In this document: piece after piece, positions 7,635 through 16,076 of the stretch
Position numbering within the stretch: position 1 is the stretch's first letter
Layout: the number at the start of each line of letters is the position of its first letter
NCBI RefSeq assembly: GCF_030817015.1
Contig: NZ_JAUSYS010000001.1
Location: 1,550,001 to 1,614,000, forward strand
Reading direction: 5' to 3'
DNA length: 64,000 nt
Source of the DNA: Arthrobacter sp. V1I7
GTDB taxonomy: Bacteria; Actinomycetota; Actinomycetes; Actinomycetales; Micrococcaceae
Position numbers and translations under genes: made by a program
Notes under the pieces: model-generated
Told to the model about the DNA's origin: nothing
Databases searched by the model: none
Seen by the model: the letters and a program-made list of their open reading frames with translations, nothing else

Positions 7635-8405
7635 ATGAGCGGACTTTTTGACCTGACGGGCCGGACTGCCCTGATCACCGGCTCCAGCCGGGGGATAGGC
7701 AACGCCCTGGCGCGGGCCCTCGCCGATGCAGGCGCCACGGTAGTGCTCAACGGCATCAACGCGGAACGGCTCAAGGCCGCCGAAGCCGCCATGGCAGCGG
7801 ACTACCCGCCCGGCCGGGTCCACAGCTGTGCCTTCGACGTCACGATCGACGCCGAGGCGGCCCGTGGCGTGGCCTGGGTGGAGGAGAACGTAGGACCGCT
7901 GGAAATCCTGGTGAACAACGCCGGAATCCAGCACCGCGTCCCCATGCTGGAGCTGGACGTCGCGGACTGGGAACGCGTGATCTCCACGGACCTGACCAGT
8001 GCGTTCCTCGTGGGCCGGGAAGCGGCCCGGCGCATGATCCCGCGCGGCCGGGGCAAGATCATCAACATCTGCTCGGTCCAGACGGACCTGGCCCGGCCGA
8101 CCATCGCACCCTACGTTGCGGCCAAAGGCGGCCTGAGGAACCTGACCCGGGCCATGACGGCGGAATGGGCCGGCTCCGGCCTGCAGATCAACGGCATCGC
8201 ACCCGGCTATATCCACACCGAGATGACGCAGAACCTCGTGGACGACGAGGAGTTCAACTCCTGGATCCTCGGCCGGACACCCGCGCACCGGTGGGGGACC
8301 GTGCAGGACCTGGCCGGTCCGGCGGTGTGGCTCGCGTCCGACGGCTCGGATTTCGTCAACGGACAGACCATCTTCATCGACGGCGGAATGACGGTGGTGG
8401 TGTGA
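7635..8405 (+). CDS. idnO: Gluconate 5-dehydrogenase (5-keto-D-gluconate reductase), SDR family
   Basis: A 256-residue classical short-chain dehydrogenase. The cofactor motif TGSSRGIG is at about 17-24, NNAG at about 93-96, the catalytic Ser in INICSVQT and the YxxxK motif in YVAAKGG. The segments NGIAPGYIHTEMT, RTPAHRWG and SDFVNGQTIFIDGGM match E. coli IdnO closely as I remember it, which makes this assignment firmer than most SDR calls. The enzyme reduces 5-ketogluconate to D-gluconate. Its stop codon TGA (8403-8405) shares the final A with the ATG of idnD, so the two are translationally coupled. Confidence 0.85.
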   Translation: MSGLFDLTGRTALITGSSRGIGNALARALADAGATVVLNGINAERLKAAEAAMAADYPPGRVHSCAFDVTIDAEAARGVAWVEENVGPLEILVNNAGIQHRVPMLELDVADWERVISTDLTSAFLVGREAARRMIPRGRGKIINICSVQTDLARPTIAPYVAAKGGLRNLTRAMTAEWAGSGLQINGIAPGYIHTEMTQNLVDDEEFNSWILGRTPAHRWGTVQDLAGPAVWLASDGSDFVNGQTIFIDGGMTVVV

Positions 8406-9466
8406 TGGGCGGCGGCACGGAACTTCCGGCCACGTCGGCCGCCGTCGTGGCCCACGCAGCGGGGGATCTCCGGATCGAGGACATCCCGGTGCCCGCACCG
8501 GCGTCCGACGAGGCGGTTCTCGAAGTGGCGTTCGGCGGCATCTGCGGCTCGGACCTGCACTACTGGCTGCACGGCGCTGCGGGCGAATCCGTCCTCAAGG
8601 CGCCGATGGTCCTGGGCCACGAGATCGTCGGAACCGTGCTGCTGGCGGCCGCGGACGGAACGGGACCGGCGGCCGGCACCCCTGTCGCCGTCCATCCCGC
8701 CACCCCGGGTCCGGGCGCGGCCCGGTATCCCGCAGACCGGCCCAACCTCTCACCCGGCTGCACGTACCTGGGCAGCGCCGCACGCTTCCCCCACACGGAT
8801 GGCGCCTTCAGCCGGTACGCGACGCTGCCGGCCCGGATGCTCCGTCCCCTGCCCGCAGGCCTTCCGCTCCGGACCGCAGCCCTGGTTGAACCGGCCAGCG
8901 TGGCCTGGCACGCCGTCGCACGGGCGGGAGACGTGGCCGGAAAGACGGCCCTGGTGATCGGCAGCGGCCCCATCGGCTCCTTGGCCGTTGCCGTCCTCAA
9001 ACGTGCGGGGGCACAGCGGATCGTGGCGGTGGACATGCACGCCCAACCGCTGGAAATAGCCCGGGCCGTGGGTGCCGACGAGGTCCTGAGGGGCGACGAT
9101 GCCGACGCCATTGCGGCGGTGGAGGCAGACGTTGTGATCGAGTCCTCCGGAAGCCATCACGGCCTGGCCTCGGCCATCAAGGGTGCGGTCCGCGGCGGCA
9201 AGGTGGTGATGGTGGGGCTCCTGCCGTCGGGCCCGCAGCCTGTCCTGATCTCGCTGGCGATCACCCGCGAGCTGGAGCTCCTGGGTTCTTTCCGCTTCAA
9301 CGACGAAATTGATGAGGTCATTGGTGCGCTCGCTGACGGATCGCTGTCCGTGGATCCGGTGGTCACCCACACGTTTCCGCTGGACCGGGGGTTGGAAGCC
9401 TTCGAGGTGGCCGGGAACTCTGCCGGGTCCGGAAAGGTGCTGCTGGACTTCAGGCCCGGGCGCTAG
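8405..9466 (+). CDS. idnD: L-idonate 5-dehydrogenase, medium-chain dehydrogenase family
   Basis: A 353-residue zinc-type alcohol dehydrogenase that oxidises L-idonate to 5-ketogluconate, the substrate of IdnO. GGICGSDLHYW (about 45-55) and LGHEIVG hold the catalytic zinc ligands, and the Rossmann motif is GSGPIGSLAV. SFRFNDEIDEVI near the C-terminus parallels E. coli IdnD. The structural-zinc loop, normally four cysteines after the GHE motif, is replaced by a Pro/Gly/Ala-rich stretch with a single cysteine. The ATG at 8405 overlaps the idnO stop (TGATG). The stop overlaps the convergent regulator gene by four bases (9463-9466). Confidence 0.82.
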   Translation: MGGGTELPATSAAVVAHAAGDLRIEDIPVPAPASDEAVLEVAFGGICGSDLHYWLHGAAGESVLKAPMVLGHEIVGTVLLAAADGTGPAAGTPVAVHPATPGPGAARYPADRPNLSPGCTYLGSAARFPHTDGAFSRYATLPARMLRPLPAGLPLRTAALVEPASVAWHAVARAGDVAGKTALVIGSGPIGSLAVAVLKRAGAQRIVAVDMHAQPLEIARAVGADEVLRGDDADAIAAVEADVVIESSGSHHGLASAIKGAVRGGKVVMVGLLPSGPQPVLISLAITRELELLGSFRFNDEIDEVIGALADGSLSVDPVVTHTFPLDRGLEAFEVAGNSAGSGKVLLDFRPGR

Positions 9467-10191
9467 CGGCGCTGGAGCGGAACGAACACCCGGGGCTGGT
9501 TCTTCCAGCCGGGTTCCATCTCCGAGATGGTCGCGCGCATGATCCGGTTCGACGCTTCCCAGGCCGCGGCAGCATTGCCGGCGGCAATCGCTTCGGCCAC
9601 GTCCACATGCCATTGCAGGGCCGCTTCCCGGGGGTGGTCCGGCATCAGGCCGTGGACGGTGCGCCCGGTCAAGGTTTCAGCCACCTGGCCGACCATATTG
9701 GCGAACATCTCGTTGCCGGAACCGGTCAGCAACAGCGAATGGAAGTGGATGTCCAGCTCCAGGAATCGCGGCACATCGCCGGCCTGGCCGGCGTCGCGCA
9801 TCGCGTGCGAAACCTGCACGAGTTCGCGCCGCAGCTCCTCGGGGGCATTGACCGCCGCAAGCTCTGCGGCCACGGGCTCGACGGCGGCGCGCAGCTCGGC
9901 GAGCGAGCGCAGCTGGCCCCCGCGTCCCTCGCCGGCAAGCCGCCAGCGGATGACGAGGGGATCAAAGGGGTTCCAGCGGTCGGCCGGCAGGACCCGGATC
10001 CCGACCCGCTTGGTGGTTTCGACCAGACCCAGGGACTGCAGGACGCGGACGGCCTCCCGCACGACGGAGCGGGAGACTTTGAGTTCATTTTCAAGCTGCT
10101 CGGCCAGCATGACATGACCCGCCGGGAGTTCACCTGCGACGATGCGGGCGCCCAGATGTTCGATGGCACGGTGGTGGAGGCTGGTTGGCAT
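9463..10191 (-). CDS. GntR-family regulator with FCD (FadR C-terminal) domain
   Basis: A 242-residue regulator. The N-terminal winged helix reads HRAIEHLGARIVAGELPAG, then LENELKVSRSVVREAVRVLQSLGLVE. An all-helical FCD ligand domain follows (about 90-230) with metal or ligand residues in FLELDIHFHSLLLTGSGNEMF and QWHVDVAEAIAAGN. FCD members of this type often sense gluconate, galactonate or related sugar acids. I place the start at the ATG at 10191 because TATGCT lies seven bases upstream, a leaderless arrangement; a longer form from 10299 has an atypical N-terminus. It lies convergent to idnD and divergent from gnd, and is the likely regulator of one or both. Confidence 0.85.
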   Translation of the reverse strand: MPTSLHHRAIEHLGARIVAGELPAGHVMLAEQLENELKVSRSVVREAVRVLQSLGLVETTKRVGIRVLPADRWNPFDPLVIRWRLAGEGRGGQLRSLAELRAAVEPVAAELAAVNAPEELRRELVQVSHAMRDAGQAGDVPRFLELDIHFHSLLLTGSGNEMFANMVGQVAETLTGRTVHGLMPDHPREAALQWHVDVAEAIAAGNAAAAWEASNRIMRATISEMEPGWKNQPRVFVPLQRR

Positions 10192-10498
10192 AGTCGTAAG
10201 CATAATGCTGCCCGTGCCCGCCACGGACGTGCACCGGCCTGGTGGTGAACCACGTTGTATCCGCGGTCCGCCCGAGGTTCCGCCCGGCGCTCCGCCCACG
10301 TTCCGGTCCGGACGCAGAGCGGGCGCCGGTAATCATAGACTGTTTGTGACGCGCCGTTATTCCGCCACGTGGGCACTGCTTTCCCGTAGCCCGCGGAAAT
10401 ACATATGGTTTATAGACAGCCACTGTTCCCAAGAAGCGTGTTCCGCAAATCGTGCGGGACGATCTGCACTCGTTGCACAGAAATGAATTGGAGTTTTG

Positions 10499-11935
10499 AT
10501 GTCAGCACACATCGGTGTCACCGGCCTTGCGGTGATGGGGGCCAACCTCGCCCGGAACCTGGCCCGGAACGGCTTCACCGTTGCCCTGCACAACCGGTCC
10601 GTCGAGAAGACCGACGCGCTCCTGGCCAGGTACGGCCAGGACGGCGACTTCGTCCGCACGGAGACGCTCCAGGAACTCGTTGATTCCCTGGAGAAGCCGC
10701 GCCGGGTGCTGATCATGGTTAAGGCCGGCGCTCCGGTCGATTCCGTGATCGAGCAGCTCGAGCCGCTGCTGGAGGCGGGCGATATCATCATCGACGCCGG
10801 CAACTCGCACTACGAGGACACCCGCCGCCGCGAAGCCGCGCTCGCCAAGAAGGACCTGCACTTCGTCGGCATCGGCGTCTCCGGCGGCGAGGAAGGAGCC
10901 CTCAACGGCCCCTCGATCATGCCCGGCGGCTCCAAGGAGTCCTATGCGGCCCTGGGTCCGCTGCTGGAGAAGATCGCCGCGCACGTCGACGGCAAGCCCT
11001 GCTGCGCCTGGATCGGCACCGACGGCGCCGGCCACTTCGTGAAGATGGTCCACAACGGCATCGAGTACGCGGACATGCAGGTCATCGGCGAAGCCTTCGA
11101 CCTGCTCCGCTCCGGCGCGGGGATCGAACCGGCCGAGCAGGCGAAGATCTTCGAGGAGTGGAACAAGGGCGACCTGGCCTCGTTCCTGATCGAGATCTCC
11201 GCCGAGGTCCTCGGGCACGTCGACGCGAAGACCGGCAAGCCGTTCGTCGACGTCGTCGTGGACGCCGCGGGCCAGAAGGGCACCGGCCGCTGGACGGTCA
11301 TTTCCGCCCTCGAACTCGGCTCCCCGGTGTCGGGCATCGCCGAATCCGTCTTTGCCCGCGCCCTGTCCTCCCAGACGGAGCAGCGCAAGCTGGCCCAGGA
11401 ACTCCTGGCCGGTGCCGAAGCCGACGTCGACGTCCCGGAAACCTTCGTCGAGGACGTCCGCCAGGCGCTCTACGCCTCCAAGCTGGTCTCCTACGCCCAG
11501 GGACTGGACATGCTCACCTCCGCGGCCACGGAATACGGCTGGGACCTGAAGCTCGATGAGATCGCCTCGCTCTGGCGCGGCGGCTGCATCATCCGTGCAG
11601 AACTGCTCAAGGAAATCACCTTGGCCTACGCCCTGGAGGACAAGCCGGCCAACCTGCTCTTCGCCCCGGCCTTCACCAAGGCCATTGCCGACGTCCTCCC
11701 GGCCTGGCGCCGGGTGGTCTCCACGGCGGTCCAGCTGGGCATCCCGGTGCCGGTGTTCTCCTCCTCACTGGCCTACTACGACGGGCTGCGCCGCAAGCGT
11801 CTTCCGGCCGCGGTGATCCAGGGCCAGCGGGATCTCTTCGGCGCCCACACCTACGGCCGGATTGATGCCGGCGGCACGTTCCACACCCTCTGGGGCGAGG
11901 ACAAGTCCGAGATCGAGGCCGTGGACACGCACTAG
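10499..11935 (+). CDS. gnd: 6-phosphogluconate dehydrogenase, decarboxylating
   Basis: A 478-residue protein of the long (about 470-480 residue) class that converts 6-phosphogluconate to ribulose 5-phosphate and CO2 in the pentose phosphate pathway. Visible are GVTGLAVMGANLARNLARNGF with the GxAxxG fold (about 6-26), the substrate motif GVSGGEEGALNGPSIMPGG (about 128-146), catalytic Lys in HFVKMVHNGIEYADMQ, and QKGTGRWT. GGAG lies a few bases upstream of the ATG. A perfect 16-bp terminator follows. In this cluster it consumes gluconate made by IdnO once phosphorylated; no gluconate kinase gene is present in the window. Confidence 0.95.
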   Translation: MSAHIGVTGLAVMGANLARNLARNGFTVALHNRSVEKTDALLARYGQDGDFVRTETLQELVDSLEKPRRVLIMVKAGAPVDSVIEQLEPLLEAGDIIIDAGNSHYEDTRRREAALAKKDLHFVGIGVSGGEEGALNGPSIMPGGSKESYAALGPLLEKIAAHVDGKPCCAWIGTDGAGHFVKMVHNGIEYADMQVIGEAFDLLRSGAGIEPAEQAKIFEEWNKGDLASFLIEISAEVLGHVDAKTGKPFVDVVVDAAGQKGTGRWTVISALELGSPVSGIAESVFARALSSQTEQRKLAQELLAGAEADVDVPETFVEDVRQALYASKLVSYAQGLDMLTSAATEYGWDLKLDEIASLWRGGCIIRAELLKEITLAYALEDKPANLLFAPAFTKAIADVLPAWRRVVSTAVQLGIPVPVFSSSLAYYDGLRRKRLPAAVIQGQRDLFGAHTYGRIDAGGTFHTLWGEDKSEIEAVDTH

Positions 11936-11952
11936 TCCCAGCCACCGTCCGA

Positions 11953-12003
11953 CACGAACGGCCGGCGCTTCCCGAGACTCGGGGGCGCCGGCCGTTCGTG
12001 TTT
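11953..12003. terminator. Bidirectional terminator between gnd and cysE
   Basis: A perfect 16-bp stem CACGAACGGCCGGCGC (11953-11968) pairs with 11985-12000 and is followed by TTT. It separates the convergent gnd and cysE genes. Confidence 0.88.
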
Positions 12004-12108
12004 CCGGCTCTGTTCTGCCTGAGGAATTCGAGCCACGCCCCAGGCCGTAGCGTTTGTCACCGAGGCGTCCACCGGCCGGCGCGCTTGCGCACGCCGCCCT
12101 GCGGACCA

Positions 12109-12693
12109 CTAGATGTGGTAGTCGATGAGGTACTCGGCCGGGTCGACGGCGGCCTTGGTCTCACGCTGCGCATCGCGGTGGCGCCAGACGGCCGGCACGC
12201 CGGTGACGATCGATTCGGCGGGGGCGTCCTTGACGACGACGGCGTTCGCGCCCACGGCGCTGTCCCGGCCGATGGTGATCGGTCCCAGGATTTTGGCCCC
12301 GGCTCCGATCACCACGCGGTCCTCGATGGTGGGGTGCCGTTTGATCTTGGCCAGGGAGCGTCCGCCGAGGGTCACACCGTGGTACATCATGACGTCCTCG
12401 CCGATCTCGGCGGTCTCGCCGATCACGACTCCCATGCCGTGGTCGATGAAGAAGCGCCTGCCGATGGTGGCCCCGGGGTGGATCTCGATTCCGGTGAGGA
12501 AGCGGGCCAGCTGGGAGACCAGCCGTGCGGGGAAGCGCAGGGCAGGGTTTTGCCACATCCGGTGCGTCAGGCGGTGAAACCAGATCGCATGCAGGCCGGA
12601 GTAGGCGAAGAAGTTCTCAAATGAGCCTCGAGCCGCCGGGTCGTGTGACCGGGCGGCGTCGAGGTCTTCCTTAAGTCTTGCGAAAAAGCTCAC
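12109..12693 (-). CDS. cysE: Serine O-acetyltransferase
   Basis: A 194-residue short (EpsC/CysE-type) enzyme that makes O-acetylserine from serine and acetyl-CoA for cysteine synthesis. The left-handed beta-helix hexapeptide region runs from [22 protein letters not shown] through [30 protein letters not shown] to [12 protein letters not shown] and GVPAVWR. The catalytic His pair lies in DHGMG and YHGVT. The GTG at 12693 is chosen because AGAAAGG sits about eight bases upstream; upstream codons are unlike the family. It lies 41 bases after cysK and is almost certainly cotranscribed with it. Confidence 0.93.
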   Translation of the reverse strand: MSFFARLKEDLDAARSHDPAARGSFENFFAYSGLHAIWFHRLTHRMWQNPALRFPARLVSQLARFLTGIEIHPGATIGRRFFIDHGMGVVIGETAEIGEDVMMYHGVTLGGRSLAKIKRHPTIEDRVVIGAGAKILGPITIGRDSAVGANAVVVKDAPAESIVTGVPAVWRHRDAQRETKAAVDPAEYLIDYHI

Positions 12694-12734
12694 AAAGACC
12701 TTTCTACCGGAATCGTGGGAGGGCGGGGCGGTGC

Positions 12735-13670
12735 TCAGCCGCGGATGTCGTCGTACAGCACGGTGGAGATGTAGCGCTCCCCGAAGTCGCACACGACGGC
12801 GACAATGAGTTTGCCGGCGTTCTCCGGGCGCTTGGCGAGCTCCAGGGCTCCCCAGACGATCGCGCCGGAAGAGATGCCGCCCAGGATGCCTTCCTGCACG
12901 CCGAGTTCGCGTGCGACGCGGACGGAGTCCTCCAGGGTGGCGTCCAGGACCTCGTCGTAGACGTTCGTGTCGAGGATCTCCGGGATGAAGTTGGCGCCGA
13001 TGCCCTGGATCTTGTGCGGACCCGGCGCCCCGCCGTTCAGGATTGCGGAGTCCTTCGGCTCGACCGCGACGATCTGGACGTCGGGGTTGCGTTCCTTCAG
13101 GACCTGGCCGACGCCCGTGACGGTTCCGCCGGTGCCGATGCCGGCGACGAAGATGTCCACCTTGCCGTCGGTGTCAGTCCAGATTTCTTCCGCCGTGGTG
13201 GTGCGGTGGATCTCCGGGTTGGCCTCATTGGCGAACTGCTGGGCCCAGATGGAGTTCTCCGTGTTGGTGACAATCTCCTGGGCCTTCTCGACGGCGCCGC
13301 GCATGCCCTCGGAGCCGGGGGTGAGCACGATCTCGGCGCCGTAGGCGCGCAGCATGACCCGGCGTTCGGTGGACATGGTCTCCGGCATCGTCAGGATGAC
13401 CTTGTAGCCGCGGGCCGCGCCCACCATGGCCAGGGCGATGCCGGTGTTGCCGGAGGTGCCTTCGACGATGGTGCCGCCGGGCTTGAGCGCGCCGGACTTT
13501 TCGGCGGCGTCAACGATCGCGACGCCGATGCGGTCCTTGACGCTGTTGGCGGGATTGTAGAACTCCAGCTTGACGGCAACCGTGGCGTCCAGCCCTTCGG
13601 TGAGCCGGTTCAACCGGACCAGCGGGGTGCCGCCAACCAGCTGGGTAACATCGTCATAGATCCGTGCCAT
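12735..13670 (-). CDS. cysK: Cysteine synthase A (O-acetylserine sulfhydrylase)
   Basis: A 311-residue PLP enzyme combining O-acetylserine with sulfide. The N-terminus [23 protein letters not shown] is typical. The PLP lysine is in [11 protein letters not shown] (about residue 45), the substrate loop in [13 protein letters not shown], and the phosphate-binding glycines in [13 protein letters not shown] (about 175-187). It precedes cysE in a two-gene operon, so both subunits of the cysteine synthase complex come from one transcript. Confidence 0.95.
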   Translation of the reverse strand: MARIYDDVTQLVGGTPLVRLNRLTEGLDATVAVKLEFYNPANSVKDRIGVAIVDAAEKSGALKPGGTIVEGTSGNTGIALAMVGAARGYKVILTMPETMSTERRVMLRAYGAEIVLTPGSEGMRGAVEKAQEIVTNTENSIWAQQFANEANPEIHRTTTAEEIWTDTDGKVDIFVAGIGTGGTVTGVGQVLKERNPDVQIVAVEPKDSAILNGGAPGPHKIQGIGANFIPEILDTNVYDEVLDATLEDSVRVARELGVQEGILGGISSGAIVWGALELAKRPENAGKLIVAVVCDFGERYISTVLYDDIRG

Positions 13671-13736
13671 GGGTATGTGTGCCTGTCTGCAGAAGGGAAT
13701 ACTGGGGTCAGCCTAACGAGGGCCCGCCGGGGCTAG

Positions 13737-14261
13737 CTAAGCATTAAGCCATGCAGAGTAATATTTCCTGGCCTTGGCGAGCTTCGGGTTGATGATCACC
13801 TGGCAGTAGCCCTGTTCCGGGTACTTGGCGTAGAAGTCCTGGTGCATGGCTTCCGCCACGTGGAACTTCGAGGCCCGGGTCACCTCGGTCACGATCGGGC
13901 GGGACCACAGCGCCTGGTTGCGCTCGATTGCTTCCTCAAAGAGGATCTTCTCCTCGGTCGTCTCGTAGAACATCGAGGAGCGGTACTGCGTCCCGACGTC
14001 GTAGCCCTGCCGGTTGGGCGTGGTGGGGTCGTGGAGTGCGAAGAACATGTCCAGGATGACCTCCGCCGGGATCACCTCCTCGTCGAACGTCACCGCCACC
14101 ACCTCGGCATGTCCCGTGGTTCCGGAGCACACGGAGTAGTAGTCGGGGTAGCGGTCATGGCCTCCGGTGTAGCCCGAAACGACGGAGCCGACACCCTTGG
14201 TTTTCTGGTAGACGGCGTCGAGGCACCAGAAGCAGCCTCCGCCGAGGACAAAAGTTCTCAT
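13737..14261 (-). CDS. msrA: Peptide methionine-(S)-S-oxide reductase
   Basis: A 174-residue cytosolic repair enzyme reducing methionine-S-sulfoxide in proteins. The catalytic motif GGCFWC is at about residues 8-13, followed by YTGG, GHAEVV and the GTQYRSS segment. Only the catalytic Cys, a second Cys in the same motif and a late Cys (EQGYCQVII) are available as resolving residues. The ATG at 14261 is preceded by GAAGAGAG, a good ribosome-binding site; the open frame continues upstream without resembling a protein. It is divergent from the NIF3 gene. Confidence 0.95.
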   Translation of the reverse strand: MRTFVLGGGCFWCLDAVYQKTKGVGSVVSGYTGGHDRYPDYYSVCSGTTGHAEVVAVTFDEEVIPAEVILDMFFALHDPTTPNRQGYDVGTQYRSSMFYETTEEKILFEEAIERNQALWSRPIVTEVTRASKFHVAEAMHQDFYAKYPEQGYCQVIINPKLAKARKYYSAWLNA

Positions 14262-14337
14262 GCTCTCTTCAATGGTTGAAGCCCCCCGATGATTCCCGGG
14301 CCCGGTCCCCGGCGCGCCGATAGGGTAAAAATGGGGT

Positions 14338-15270
14338 ATGGAACCTGTAAACACCGACGTTTCAGACGGCCCTGCCAAAGGCAGGAACACTGACAGCACC
14401 ACCGGAGACGGGGCGGAAGAAACCTCCGGGCCGCCCACGCTGGGCGCGATCCTGCTGGCCGTGGAAGAGCTCTGGCCTGAATCGCTTGCCGAGGAATGGG
14501 ATGAGGTGGGCCTCGTGGCAGGACACCCTTCGGCCCCGGTGAGCAGGATCCTCTTCGCCGTCGATCCGACCCTCGAGGTCATCGAAGAGGCCGTCGAGTG
14601 GGGTGCGGGGCTGTTGATCACGCACCATCCGCTGTTGCTCAAGGGCGTGACGTCGGTCGCCGCGACCACTGCCAAGGGCCGGGCTGTGCACCGGCTGATC
14701 GAGTCCGGCACCGGGCTCCTGACGGTACACACCAACGGTGATTCCGCCGTCGGCGGCGTGTCCGATGTCCTTGCCGATGCACTCGGCCTGCAGAACGTCG
14801 CCCCGCTGACCCCGGCGGCGGCCGGCCTGCCCGAAGAGGGGATCGGACGGGTCGGAGACCTCGAGGAAGTCCTCACGCTGGGCGACTTCGCCGCCCGTGT
14901 CTTTGGCATCCTGCCGGCGGTTGCCGGCGGTGTGCGGGTGTCCGGGGACCGGGACGGTCTGGTCCGTCGCGTTGCCGTCTGCGGCGGGGCCGGTGACTCC
15001 CTCTTCGGCGAGGTCCGGGCCAGCAATGCCGACGTCTACCTGACTGCCGATCTGCGGCACCATCCGGCGTCGGAAGCCCGCGAGGCCGCCGTCAACGACA
15101 GGCCCTACCTGATCGACGTTTCGCACTTCGCCAGCGAGTGGCTGTGGCTGCCCGCCGCCGCGGCGGCCCTCGGCAATGTCCTCACCGACCAGGGGCACGA
15201 CGTCGAGATCCGGGTCAGCGCCACCAACAGCGACCCCTGGGACTTCATTCTGACTCCGGGCGGGGACTAG
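14338..15270 (+). CDS. NIF3-like dinuclear metal centre protein (GTP cyclohydrolase 1 type 2 family)
   Basis: A 310-residue protein. After a 30-residue disordered N-terminus the NIF3 domain begins (PPTLGAILLAVEELWPESLAEEWDEVGL). Metal ligands of the family are visible: the His pair in LLITHHPLLLKG, Asp/Asn in TVHTNGDSA, and the C-terminal His-Glu region in DVSHFASEW. A central DLEEVLTLGDF insertion is the usual interdomain segment. The function is unsettled; members are widely conserved metal-binding proteins. TAGGGT (14321-14326) lies close upstream, suggesting a very short leader. The next gene starts 62 bases downstream and is typically adjacent in actinobacteria. Confidence 0.88.
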   Translation: MEPVNTDVSDGPAKGRNTDSTTGDGAEETSGPPTLGAILLAVEELWPESLAEEWDEVGLVAGHPSAPVSRILFAVDPTLEVIEEAVEWGAGLLITHHPLLLKGVTSVAATTAKGRAVHRLIESGTGLLTVHTNGDSAVGGVSDVLADALGLQNVAPLTPAAAGLPEEGIGRVGDLEEVLTLGDFAARVFGILPAVAGGVRVSGDRDGLVRRVAVCGGAGDSLFGEVRASNADVYLTADLRHHPASEAREAAVNDRPYLIDVSHFASEWLWLPAAAAALGNVLTDQGHDVEIRVSATNSDPWDFILTPGGD

Positions 15271-15332
15271 AGTCTAGGGAGCGCCGTTCAGGTGCCCGGC
15301 TAAACGCCGGAAGGGAACAAACGGAGGTAATA

Positions 15333-16070
15333 GTGGCCAAGGCAGCACCGGCGGAACAGTTGAAGTTGCTCGAATTGCAGGGATTTGATGCCAAACTCAA
15401 GTCCTTGTCCAACCGCCGCCGAAGCCTTGAAAGCGACTCCCGGATCACCGACCTCGAGGCTGCCCTTGGGGTGGCCAACGGGGAGCTGGGTGCCGCGAAA
15501 GTGGCCGTCCACGATGCCGAGCTCGAGCTCAAGCGCGCCGAAGCCGACGTGGAACAGGTTGCGTCCCGGATTGAACGCGACGAGGCGAGGCTGAACAGCG
15601 GCACCGGCCTGTCGAAGGATCTGGTGGCCCTGCAGAAGGACCTCGTCTCCCTCAACAAGCGCCGCTCCGACCTCGAAGATGTCGAACTCGAGGTCCTGGA
15701 GCGGCTGGACTCGCTGCGCCTCCGCCAGGCCGCGCAGCAGCAGATCGTCGATGACATCCAGGGATCCTTCGGCGTCATCCGCGCGGAACTGGACGAGCAG
15801 CTGGCCGAGATCGCCGCCGAGGCCACGGTGGTGCGCGGCAAGCGTGCCGCCTTCGCTGACGGACTGGACGCCGGCCTGCTCGCGGTCTACGAGAAGACCC
15901 TGGCCAAGCGCGGCGTCGGTGCCGCCCGGCTCTTCCACGGCACTTCGGAAGGTTCCGGCATGCACCTGAGCCCGGGCGACCTGGCCGAGATCAAGGCCGC
16001 GGCCGAGGACGACATCGTGTTCTGCCCGGATTCCGGCTGCATCCTGGTCCGCTCCGCCGAGTGGGCGTAG
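15333..16070 (+). CDS. Coiled-coil protein with degenerate zinc-ribbon domain (PF02591-like)
   Basis: A 245-residue protein. Residues about 5-160 are a long antiparallel coiled coil (heptads such as LKLLELQGFDAKLKSL, LELKRAEADVEQVASRIERDEARL). The C-terminus holds the zinc-ribbon position, but only two cysteines remain (FCPDSGCIL, spacing CX4C); the first CxxC, normally in the segment before MHLSPGDLAEIKAA, is absent. Metal binding is therefore doubtful. The GTG at 15333 is supported by GGAGGTAA directly upstream. The family is a conserved actinobacterial neighbour of NIF3 and is thought to act as a protein or nucleic-acid scaffold; no reaction is assigned. Confidence 0.8.
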   Translation: MAKAAPAEQLKLLELQGFDAKLKSLSNRRRSLESDSRITDLEAALGVANGELGAAKVAVHDAELELKRAEADVEQVASRIERDEARLNSGTGLSKDLVALQKDLVSLNKRRSDLEDVELEVLERLDSLRLRQAAQQQIVDDIQGSFGVIRAELDEQLAEIAAEATVVRGKRAAFADGLDAGLLAVYEKTLAKRGVGAARLFHGTSEGSGMHLSPGDLAEIKAAAEDDIVFCPDSGCILVRSAEWA

Positions 16071-16076
16071 CCGCCG

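Noticed and set aside
10192..10299. N-terminal extension of the GntR regulator by 36 residues
   Set aside because: The extension is Gly/Pro/Arg-rich and lies upstream of a correctly spaced TATGCT before ATG 10191.
14262..15026. In-frame upstream extension of msrA to 429 codons
   Set aside because: The extension lies antisense to the NIF3 gene, and the real MsrA start at 14261 has a good ribosome site.
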